Source: an uncultured Collinsella sp. | Lineage (GTDB): Bacteria > Actinomycetota > Coriobacteriia > Coriobacteriales > Coriobacteriaceae | Direction of reading: 5' to 3' | Length of the DNA: 23,434 bases | Assembly: GCA_959599615.1 (NCBI GenBank) | Contig: CAUGKA010000011.1 | Span: 1-23,434, forward strand | Part shown: piece after piece, positions 8,939 through 14,256 of the stretch | Layout of the letters: each line of letters opens with the position of its first letter | Numbering within the stretch: position 1 is the stretch's first letter | The notes under the pieces: generated by a model | Databases searched by the model: none | Told to the model about the DNA's origin: nothing | What the model saw: only the letters and a program-made list of their open reading frames with translations | Program-made: the position numbers and the translations under genes

Positions 8939-9157
8939 CGTCTCGATCTGTAACATCTAGACCCGCTTTTGATGTCTAGATGTTACAGATCGAGATCATT
9001 CCGAAGGACAGCTCCGTTTGTCTCAATCTGTAACAAGTGGACCCAATTTCCACCGTTAGATGTTACAGATTGAGATCTTCTTCCGGACGGTTTTGGTTTG
9101 TCTCGATCTGTAACAGGAAGACCCGTTTTGAGCCGTTAGACGTTACAGATTAAGACA
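8939..9157. repeat. Hairpin array 2: three units with exact 80-bp period
   Basis: This array has the same design and the same 219-base length as the one at 6451-6669. Units start at 8939, 9019 and 9099. Arm pairs are 8941-8954 with 8982-8995, 9021-9034 with 9062-9075, and 9101-9114 with 9142-9155. In the first unit the pairing continues into the loop and gives a perfect 22-bp stem (8941-8962 with 8974-8995) and an 11-base loop. The second unit switches G/C to A/T in both arms. The third has two changes in the right arm that weaken the stem. A 31-base stretch at 9085-9115 is identical to 6517-6547 in the first array. It fills most of the 389-base gap after the Nramp gene. Confidence 0.93.
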
Positions 9158-9223
9158 AAAGGTCGGCCGGACTCACAACAGACAGGATTGGCCAACAGCA
9201 ACCGTGATCCCTTGGGGGCGGAG

Positions 9224-9261
9224 AAAAAGGGTCCCGGCCGGGATATCCGACCGGGACCCTT
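9224..9261 (-). terminator. Rho-independent terminator of the rubredoxin gene
   Basis: An 11-bp perfect stem (AAGGGTCCCGG at 9227-9237 with CCGGGACCCTT at 9251-9261) encloses a 13-base loop. On the minus strand it is followed by a run of five T (9224-9228). It lies about 40 bases past the rubredoxin stop codon. Confidence 0.88.
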
Positions 9262-9301
9262 GGACAGAGCTATATGTTGCCGTGAGCCGCGTGCCGACGA
9301 G

Positions 9302-9445
9302 CTACTCCTCGACGAGCTCAAACTGATCGGGACCGACGCCGCAGACCGGGCACACGTAGTCCTCGGGCAGCTCGGGGGTGTCGACCTCAACCTCGTAGCC
9401 ACAAACGATGCACACGAACTTATACGTCTTCTTCTCCTCAGCCAT
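9302..9445 (-). CDS. Rubredoxin
   Basis: This 47-residue protein is MAEEKKTYKFVCIVCG... with CIVC (C12, C15) and CPVC (C32, C35) as the two knuckles that hold a single iron in rubredoxins. The linker contains the usual acidic residues and PELPEDYVCP. Standard rubredoxins have 45-55 residues. GAGGAG lies six bases before the ATG. It is the 3' neighbour of a flavin-reductase-type flavoprotein on the same strand, 89 bases away, and probably serves as that protein's electron partner. The gap between them has its own AT-rich promoter candidate and the gene ends in a strong terminator. The middle loop is short and lacks the common GDP-x-x-G pattern, so it may be a rubredoxin-like domain of the Hrb/rubrerythrin type. 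Confidence 0.92.
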   Translation of the reverse strand: MAEEKKTYKFVCIVCGYEVEVDTPELPEDYVCPVCGVGPDQFELVEE

Positions 9446-9489
9446 GATGTTCTCCTCTCGAACGCGACTGGTGATGTACTTCGCTTATT

Positions 9490-9517
9490 AGTATATGTTA
9501 TCAATAATATAATGCAA
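9490..9517 (-). promoter_or_regulatory. Predicted rubredoxin promoter with a PerR/Fur-like AT dyad
   Basis: On the minus strand TTGCAT (9512-9517) and TATACT (9490-9495) are 16 bases apart, about 45 bases upstream of the rubredoxin ATG. The -10 is a good match and the -35 a weak one. Inside the spacer, positions 9498-9512 read TTATATTATTGATAA on the minus strand, which matches the Bacillus PerR box (TTATAATTATTATAA) at 11 of 15 positions. An operator is plausible for an oxygen-defence gene, but AT-rich spacers can match by chance. Confidence 0.4.
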
Positions 9518-9534
9518 GTATTTTTAGTACATTT

Positions 9535-10038
9535 CTAGCCTTGATACGAGGACGCCTTCGGAGGCGTCTTGCCCTTCAGGACCTTATGGTAGTAATCGTA
9601 GGTGAGCGGCGTCTCGTCGCTCAGGCGCTCGGCATCCTCGACCTCGCCGATAAACAGTAGATGCGTGCCCACATCCACAGTGTCGATCAAACGGCAGCTA
9701 AACAGGGCCGTCGCGTGCTCGGGCACATAGGGCATGCCCAAAGCCGTCTCGCGGGTCTCGTATTTGGCAAACTTGTCATAATCGCTGCTGGTGCGGAACC
9801 CAAAGTTACCGATGTAGAGCATGTCGGCGGTCTGATCGATCACGGTCAGCGCGAACGCTTTGGCCGATGCGATGACGCCCGAGGTGACGTTGTCCTTGTT
9901 CACGGCAACCGAAATGCGCGGCGGCATGGACGTCACCTGCACCGCAGTGTTGATGACGCAACCGGCGCGCAGCCCGTCTGCCGCGGCGCTCACCACGTAC
10001 AGACCGCTCGGCATGGTAAAGAACGCAGTTTTGTCCAT
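9535..10038 (-). CDS. Flavin reductase-domain flavoprotein (Hrb-like)
   Basis: This 167-residue protein starts MDKTAFFTMPSGLYVVSA and has the FMN-binding split-barrel pattern of the flavin reductase/flavoredoxin family: GCVINTAVQVTSMPPRISVAVNK, then FALTVIDQTADMLYIGNFGFRTS. Family members bind FMN and pass electrons from NAD(P)H to partners or oxygen. In Moorella Hrb a domain of this type is fused to a C-terminal rubredoxin; here the rubredoxin is the next gene downstream, in the same N-to-C order. I chose the ATG at 10038, with GGGGAG about 8 bases upstream; a longer open frame upstream runs through a terminator and has no ribosome binding site. A DYYHKVLKGKTPPKASSYQG tail is typical of the family. 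The stop is TAG. Confidence 0.88.
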   Translation of the reverse strand: MDKTAFFTMPSGLYVVSAAADGLRAGCVINTAVQVTSMPPRISVAVNKDNVTSGVIASAKAFALTVIDQTADMLYIGNFGFRTSSDYDKFAKYETRETALGMPYVPEHATALFSCRLIDTVDVGTHLLFIGEVEDAERLSDETPLTYDYYHKVLKGKTPPKASSYQG

Positions 10039-10053
10039 AACGATCACTCCCCT

Positions 10054-10063
10054 AACCCGGGTT
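10054..10063. promoter_or_regulatory. Perfect palindrome AACCCGGGTT upstream of the flavoprotein gene
   Basis: This 10-bp perfect palindrome begins 15 bases upstream of the flavin reductase ATG, next to its ribosome binding site. It could be an operator, or a small hairpin in the leader that affects translation. Nothing else supports a specific regulator. Confidence 0.25.
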
Positions 10064-10089
10064 GGAACCTCATGGATGTATGTACCCAC

Positions 10090-10123
10090 AAAAAAGGCGG
10101 TGCCCATAACGGATGCCGCCTTT
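10090..10123 (-). terminator. Rho-independent terminator downstream of smpB
   Basis: AAAGGCGG (10093-10100) pairs with CCGCCTTT (10116-10123), and on the minus strand the stem runs into TTTTTTGTG (10088-10095 region). It lies about 120 bases after the smpB stop and before the flavin reductase gene, so it should separate the two transcription units. Confidence 0.8.
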
Positions 10124-10165
10124 GAGACATATGTGTCAGAACAGTAAGAAAGATGAGACGCCCGC

Positions 10166-10232
10166 AGTTGCGGTGAAATAGGGACTGAATAGCCCCTCAA
10201 ACAGGCAAAACAGTCCGTATTCCACCGCAACT
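10166..10232. repeat. 67-bp imperfect palindrome between smpB and its terminator
   Basis: The arms are 10166-10187 and 10211-10232. They begin AGTTGCGGTG and end CACCGCAACT, with 20 of 22 positions complementary and a 23-base loop. The inner arm contains GGGACTG, which recalls the GGGAC cores of the palindromes at the left edge and near the recombinase. In RNA one of the two mismatches becomes a G-U pair on one strand. It looks like a REP-type or MITE-like element in the smpB 3' untranslated region. Confidence 0.75.
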
Positions 10233-10244
10233 TATACAGAACGC

Positions 10245-10715
10245 CTAGCGATTGCGCTCCTTGAGGGCGCGGTCGATCTCGCGCTGGACATCGCGCTTGG
10301 CCATATCCTCGCGCTTGTCGTAAAGCTTCTTGCCGCGGCCTAGGCCCAGCAGCAGCTTTACGCGGCCGTCGGTATTAAAGTAGAGCTCCAGCGGCACCAG
10401 CGCATAGCCGCGGTTGCGCAGCTTACCGTCGAGAAAGTCAATCTCCTTGCGGTGCAGCAGCAGACGACGGCGGCGATCAGGGTCGCGGTTCCACACGCCA
10501 CCATGGCTATAAGGGTGGATATGCAGGCCCACGAGCCAGCACTCGCCGCCACGAATCAGTGCAAAGGTATCGGTAATCTGGCACGCGCGCTCGCGAATCG
10601 ACTTGACCTCGGTACCGCTCAGCTCAATACCGCACTCAAACGTCTCATCGATAAAGTACTCGTGATGTGCCGAGCGATTCTTGGAAATGAGCTTGCGCTC
10701 GCGCTTACTGGGCAT
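10245..10715 (-). CDS. smpB: SsrA (tmRNA)-binding protein
   Basis: This 156-residue protein binds tmRNA and delivers it to stalled ribosomes in trans-translation. Characteristic blocks are NRSAHHEYFIDETFECGIEL, SGTEVKSIRERACQITDTF, IHPYSHGGVWNRDPDRRRRL and LHRKEIDFLDGK. The basic C-terminal tail (KKLYDKREDMAKRDVQREID) enters the mRNA channel in known SmpB proteins. The start is the ATG at 10715 with AAGGAGG about 7 bases upstream. Its first 11 bases overlap the end of the TPR-like gene, which suggests translational coupling. The tmRNA gene itself is not in the window. The stop is TAG. Confidence 0.97.
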   Translation of the reverse strand: MPSKRERKLISKNRSAHHEYFIDETFECGIELSGTEVKSIRERACQITDTFALIRGGECWLVGLHIHPYSHGGVWNRDPDRRRRLLLHRKEIDFLDGKLRNRGYALVPLELYFNTDGRVKLLLGLGRGKKLYDKREDMAKRDVQREIDRALKERNR

Positions 10716-11622
10716 CGCCGACCTCCTTGGCGCCATCGGCGTTTGAGCCCGCAGCCTCGCGCTTTGCCTTGCGCTCGGCATTGAGCTCGGCATCGCTCTC
10801 GCGCACCAGCTTGATAATCGCCGCGCATGCCTCCTCGCCCACCAGGTCGCGGGCACGGACCGTCAGACGCGTAGCCTCCTGCTTGTCGCCGTCGCTTGCA
10901 GCATCGGTCGCGCACATGATCAGGCAGATGGCGATCTCGGCCGAAGGCGAGGTCGGCACGCCCTGCAGGGCGAGCTCACCCATCACATGGTCGTCACTCT
11001 CGTCCGCGGCATCCGGATAGGTGGTATGGATCTTGTTGAGCAGGCGCGTCGTATGCGCATCATTGGGCGCCAGGCGCAGCGCCAGACGCGCGCAGCCCAC
11101 GGCAGCCGAAATGTTCTCGGTCTCGGGCTCCAAGAAGTACTGACCCAAATTGGTGTAGGCGCGTGCGGCGCACTTACCGTCGCTCGCGCGCTCCAGCACC
11201 GAGAACGAGAGCGATGCCCACTCCTGCTTGTCCTCGAGCGCGCGGAACAGCTCGGCCAAGTCCAAGCGATAGTTGCAGTTCATGGGATCCCAACGCACGG
11301 CCTGCATCAGGGCATTCCGAGCACTCACATAATCCTGCTGGCGAATGTAGGCAAACGCCATGTCGGAGTACAGGCGGTCAAAGGGAACCTCGACCTGCAC
11401 CAGCTCGCGCGGATCCTTCTCCACGCGGCGATAGGCCAGGCGCTCAAACTTGCTGTCGAAGCTAAAGTACTGGCGCTTCTCCTCCGTCTTGCACTCAGCG
11501 TCGATATACTCCTCGGCGAGCTCCACCAGACGCTCAAGCAGCGGCGTCGCCGTAGCCAGGTCGCCCTGCGCCAGATAGTTCTCGGCATACGTGATGTCTT
11601 CCAAGCTGATAGGCAGGTCCAT
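10705..11622 (-). CDS. TPR-like repeat protein of unknown function
   Basis: This 305-residue soluble protein has no signal peptide or membrane segment. It is helical and has tetratricopeptide-like stretches, for example near residues 10-35 (ENYLAQGDLATATPLLERLV), 85-130 (FAYIRQQDYVSARNALMQAV followed by WDPMNCNYRLDLAELFRALE) and 155-190 (AYTNLGQYF...AAVGCARLALRLAPND). TPR proteins act as scaffolds for protein contacts; no partner can be named here. The C-terminal 40 residues are charged and Ala-rich. GAGGAG is five bases before the ATG. The last 11 bases overlap smpB, so the two are probably one operon. The stop is TAA. Confidence 0.8.
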   Translation of the reverse strand: MDLPISLEDITYAENYLAQGDLATATPLLERLVELAEEYIDAECKTEEKRQYFSFDSKFERLAYRRVEKDPRELVQVEVPFDRLYSDMAFAYIRQQDYVSARNALMQAVRWDPMNCNYRLDLAELFRALEDKQEWASLSFSVLERASDGKCAARAYTNLGQYFLEPETENISAAVGCARLALRLAPNDAHTTRLLNKIHTTYPDAADESDDHVMGELALQGVPTSPSAEIAICLIMCATDAASDGDKQEATRLTVRARDLVGEEACAAIIKLVRESDAELNAERKAKREAAGSNADGAKEVGDAQ

Positions 11623-11681
11623 GACAACTCCTCGGTCCGGGCGGCAGACTCAACGCGCGCCTTAAATATCGGTCAATACAC

Positions 11682-11709
11682 AAAACCCGGGTCTCTTACG
11701 AGGCCCGGG
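11682..11709 (-). terminator. Terminator of the tRNA pair
   Basis: CCCGGGTCTC (11686-11695) and GAGGCCCGGG (11700-11709) form a 10-bp stem with one wobble pair and a TTAC loop. On the minus strand the stem is followed by TTTTGTG. It begins 11 bases after the tRNA-Glu CCA end. Confidence 0.85.
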
Positions 11710-11719
11710 CGTTCAATTT

Positions 11720-11796
11720 TGGTAGCCCGTACCAGATTCGAACTGGTGATCTCCGCCTTGAGAGGGCGGCGTCCTAAACCGCTAGACGAACGGGCC
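11720..11796 (-). tRNA. tRNA-Glu (anticodon CTC)
   Basis: This 77-base gene folds as a cloverleaf on the minus strand. The acceptor is GGCCCGT with ACGGGCT (first pair G-U), the anticodon stem CCGCC/GGCGG holds the loop CTCTCAA, and the T arm is ACCAG-TTCGAAT-CTGGT. The anticodon CTC reads GAG. The CCA end is encoded. Confidence 0.94.
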
Positions 11797-11813
11797 ATAT
11801 GTAGCAAATGCAA

Positions 11814-11887
11814 TGGCTGGGATGGAGGGAGTCGAACCCCCATTGACGGAACCAGAATCCGCTGTCCTGCCATTAGACGACATCCCA
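11814..11887 (-). tRNA. tRNA-Gln (anticodon CTG)
   Basis: This 74-base gene starts TGGGATG and ends CATCCCAGCCA on the minus strand. The anticodon stem GCGGA/TCCGT encloses the loop TTCTGGT, giving anticodon CTG, which reads CAG. The T arm contains GGTTCGACTCC. CCA is encoded. The gene is 17 bases upstream of tRNA-Glu and surely cotranscribed with it. Confidence 0.94.
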
Positions 11888-11931
11888 ATGACTGCATCGC
11901 TGCGCTCGGCTGTGCCTTTGCGCAAGAAAGA

Positions 11932-11960
11932 AATATACGGGAAGTCCCGCCGTGACGCAA
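11932..11960 (-). promoter_or_regulatory. Predicted promoter of the tRNA-Gln/tRNA-Glu unit
   Basis: On the minus strand TTGCGT (11955-11960) and TATATT (11932-11937) are 17 bases apart, about 45 bases upstream of tRNA-Gln. The spacer contains the near-palindrome CGGGACTTCCCG. Further upstream TTTGACT (11969-11975) and AGTCAAA (11988-11994) form a dyad that might be an activator site or a second -35 element. Confidence 0.55.
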
Positions 11961-12066
11961 GCCCTAATTTTGACTTTTTTGAAATTCAGTCAAATACGGC
12001 CGACACGTGAAGGACCTGTGAAGCACCAGCGACACGTACGGCGCCAAAGCCCGTAAAACATACCAC

Positions 12067-12083
12067 ATCTACCGCTGGTAGAT
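12067..12083. promoter_or_regulatory. Dyad ATCTACC-GCT-GGTAGAT upstream of the unrecognised gene
   Basis: This is a perfect 7-bp inverted repeat with a 3-base centre, 70 bases upstream of the ATG at 12153. Its size and position fit a repressor operator, perhaps for autoregulation. The same spacer also holds a direct repeat CGACACGT at 12001-12008 and 12030-12037. Confidence 0.35.
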
Positions 12084-12152
12084 TACAACAATGCAGCACT
12101 CACGGCTGATGGCACAATCAAACCGTCATCATTACACGGATATCGAGGCGCC

Positions 12153-12563
12153 ATGGACGAAGAGCTTGATTACCTATGGGAGACCCTGGGCCTCGAGATC
12201 ACTGCTGACCTTTGGCCCGAACGGGACAAAATCCATCCCACCCTGCGCCCCGCCATCACGGTGATGCAGGCAAAATACCGCCGTGCATCCTTTTTGATCA
12301 TGCGAATGTCATGGCACGCGGGACTCCCCGACCTTAAGCGAATCCAGGCAAGCCTCGTCGAGCTGTCCGGTATGCCGACTGTCATATCCGAGGCGCACCT
12401 GGAGCAGCGCCAACGCGAGCGACTGCAACAGCAGCGGATTCCCTTTATCTGCCCCGGTGTTCAGGCATATCTGCCCTTTATGGACGAGGAGTACTGGAGC
12501 GGCAAGCCCAACAAGCACGTAAAGGTCTACGGTCCGCACGAATGGGCACAGCTCAAGGATTGA
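12153..12563 (+). CDS. Hypothetical protein, 136 residues
   Basis: I do not recognise this protein with certainty. It is soluble, rich in Arg and Gln, with no signal peptide. Its C-terminal third reads EQRQRERLQQQRIPFICPGVQAYLPFMDEEYW. That RIPFI-x-PG-x-Q-x-YLPF pattern recalls the end of some MarR-like winged-helix regulators, but the N-terminal half has no clear helix-turn-helix. GAGG sits about 5 bases before the ATG. It stands alone on the plus strand, between the tRNA promoter and the convergent ArsC/Spx-like gene. A perfect dyad lies 70 bases upstream. Codon and base composition resemble its neighbours, so it is likely a real gene. The stop is TGA. Confidence 0.75.
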   Translation: MDEELDYLWETLGLEITADLWPERDKIHPTLRPAITVMQAKYRRASFLIMRMSWHAGLPDLKRIQASLVELSGMPTVISEAHLEQRQRERLQQQRIPFICPGVQAYLPFMDEEYWSGKPNKHVKVYGPHEWAQLKD

Positions 12564-12635
12564 GCCGAGCGAGCCCTCCGATGGAAAACACGTCCCACCC
12601 CGAGCGCTCAAAACGGGTCGCACTTTCCGCAGCCG

Positions 12636-12995
12636 CTACAGCAGCGCCTCGGTCCAAGCTGCTTCCTTAAAGCCAGGAATCGCAAAGTCGTCGCCCACCA
12701 GCAGCGGGCGCTTAACCAGCATGCCGTCGGTCGCCAGCAGCTCGTAGCACTCCCGATCCGTCATACCCGCATCCAGGCGTGCCTTCAGGCCCAGCTCTCG
12801 ATATTTCATGCCCGACGAGTTGAAGAAGCGTCGCACCGGCAGCCCCGAACGAGCAATCCAGGTCGCAAGTTCATCGGCCGCGGGATTGTCCAAAACGATA
12901 TCGCGGTCGATATACTCTACCCCGTGTTCGTCCAGCCATGCCTTGGCCTTCTTACAGGTCGAGCACTTGGGATATTCAACAAACAGTACGGTCAT
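12636..12995 (-). CDS. ArsC/Spx-family thioredoxin-fold protein
   Basis: This 119-residue cytoplasmic protein starts MTVLFVEYPKCSTCKKAKAW. The redox pair is C11-x-x-C14, as in Spx and in the YffB group of the ArsC superfamily. RDIVLDNPAADELATWIARSG and LATDGMLVKRPLLVGDDF match the family core; VKRPLL corresponds to the conserved Arg-Pro turn. Members are either thiol-based stress regulators that bind RNA polymerase (Spx) or small reductases. I cannot separate these by eye, and arsenate reduction should not be assumed because no ars genes are nearby. The ATG at 12995 has GGAGGA upstream. It converges on the hypothetical gene at 12153. The stop is TAG. Confidence 0.9.
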   Translation of the reverse strand: MTVLFVEYPKCSTCKKAKAWLDEHGVEYIDRDIVLDNPAADELATWIARSGLPVRRFFNSSGMKYRELGLKARLDAGMTDRECYELLATDGMLVKRPLLVGDDFAIPGFKEAAWTEALL

Positions 12996-13087
12996 GGGAA
13001 TCCTCCGAATATAGATCGGCCAACGCGGACACACGCCACACGAGGCGCCTTCGTATGATGGGCCAATTGTAGCCCACGGGTCACACG

Positions 13088-14140
13088 CTAAACGAACCGT
13101 ACCCCGAATCCGCGTTTGATGAACGGCAGCAGCTCCATTGCCTCGGGCGTGATATGGCCCGCAACGTTCATGCGCTCGTCACCGGGAAGATCGACCCGCG
13201 CGATCTCAAGCTCGCCTTCGTAGCGCCCATATCCGCTATTGCTCACAGCGATCGACCCCGCCTTTCGCGGCAGGCCGGCTCCGGCATCCGTCGGCACGGA
13301 ATCCGGCTTAAGCTTCGTACGTGACTCCTGAGACCTAAAGATGAGGACACTCGAGTCGGGCCGGTCGTGATGAATCTGCCCGCGCACATAGGCATAACCG
13401 GGCTCAAGCTCGCATTGCAGGTCCACGTATCCGGCGGAAACTTGAGCAAACTGCGCCCAGCCCGCATCGGAAAGATCGGGGTCGCCGACCAACACAATGT
13501 CGCAATCGGCGCCATGTGCAAGCTCAAGCATATTGAGAGCAACCTTTGACGCGCGACCGCGCTGCGCCTCGACCGTCGGCAGTCCCTCGAATACCGGCCC
13601 GCGAACGTTAGCATCGCCCGGCACAAAAGCCATGATTTCGAATCCAAGCGCCGCAAGACGAAGATTCACCCGAGCAATGTCCTCCAGAGCTAAACCGGTA
13701 TAAGGCTTGGGGTAAAAATTGTGGCAGGCGGCAAAACGAGTCACATCGGCACCGGCCTCACGCCACGATGCGATTTCATCAGAACTCACCGTCGATGCAT
13801 TGACCACTATGCAAAATACACCGGACAGCTCCGCGACCCGTTGGGCGCTAAAGCCATAGTCCAAACGAAGGTATTCCAACCCCAGATCGCGCAGGTCCTC
13901 GATGCGCTCAAGCCCGAGCAAATCGCACGTGCGAGGCCCCACATCGGCAATGAGCGCAATGCCGCGGGCGGAAAGCAGCGACAGCACATGACGGACCTTA
14001 TCGGCATACGCCGCTCCCCCATCCTCGGGAATATGCAGCGAGGTGAACGCGTAGCGCGCACCCGCCGCGGCACCACGCTCAATCGTCCGCTCAATATCCT
14101 GCAAAGGGCTGGAAAGATAAATCGAAATACCCGTTTTCAC
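13088..14140 (-). CDS. mupG: 6-phospho-N-acetylmuramidase (DUF871/MupG family)
   Basis: This 350-residue cytoplasmic protein starts KTGISIYLSSPLQD and is a DUF871 protein. The Staphylococcus aureus member MupG hydrolyses MurNAc-6-phosphate-GlcNAc, the product of PTS uptake, to MurNAc-6-phosphate and GlcNAc. Visible blocks are FTSLHIPEDG, LIADVGPRTCDLLGL, YLRLDYGFS, VVNASTVSSDE and ACHNFYPKPYTGLA, followed by a C-terminal beta domain. The start codon is GTG, with AAAGGAG about 9 bases upstream. Its place after murP in a murR-murQ-murP-mupG operon, the reverse of the S. aureus order, supports the call strongly. A hairpin lies between murP and this gene. The stop is TAG. Confidence 0.9.
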   Translation of the reverse strand: MKTGISIYLSSPLQDIERTIERGAAAGARYAFTSLHIPEDGGAAYADKVRHVLSLLSARGIALIADVGPRTCDLLGLERIEDLRDLGLEYLRLDYGFSAQRVAELSGVFCIVVNASTVSSDEIASWREAGADVTRFAACHNFYPKPYTGLALEDIARVNLRLAALGFEIMAFVPGDANVRGPVFEGLPTVEAQRGRASKVALNMLELAHGADCDIVLVGDPDLSDAGWAQFAQVSAGYVDLQCELEPGYAYVRGQIHHDRPDSSVLIFRSQESRTKLKPDSVPTDAGAGLPRKAGSIAVSNSGYGRYEGELEIARVDLPGDERMNVAGHITPEAMELLPFIKRGFGVRFV

Positions 14141-14163
14141 GCTACAACGCTCCTTTAAAATAG

Positions 14164-14190
14164 GCCGGCGGAGCAGTTAGCCCCGCCGGC
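14164..14190 (-). terminator. Intercistronic hairpin between murP and mupG
   Basis: GCCGGCGG (14164-14171) pairs with CCGCCGGC (14183-14190) around an 11-base loop. On the minus strand it is followed by CCTATTTTAAAGGAG, so a short T-rich stretch merges with the mupG ribosome binding site. It may be a leaky terminator or a processing barrier that lowers mupG relative to murQ and murP. Confidence 0.55.
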
Positions 14191-14256
14191 ACAACCATAG
14201 CATCAAGAAATCGGCCGCGCGCCCGAACCCTGAGCAACACGGCTCGCGATATCAAA

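Noticed and set aside
6451..9157. CRISPR array
   Set aside because: Units are palindromes with long similar loops and similar spacers, only three per array, and no cas genes are present. Spacers share GGAC and are not unique.
9136..9504. 122-residue minus-strand frame over the rubredoxin gene
   Set aside because: It is out of frame with the clear rubredoxin (CIVC and CPVC knuckles), crosses a strong terminator and an AT-rich promoter, and is Ser/Arg-rich as shadow frames are.
11720..11887. tRNA attachment-site duplication marking a mobile island
   Set aside because: I found no second copy of either tRNA 3' end elsewhere in the window, so att sites cannot be supported.
11673..12010. Small proteins over the tRNA pair
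   Set aside because: Both strands' frames here run through two clear cloverleaf tRNA genes and their terminator.
12636..12995. Arsenate resistance gene
   Set aside because: The CxxC pair fits Spx/YffB-type proteins, and no arsR, arsB or acr3 lies nearby, so an arsenic role is unsupported.
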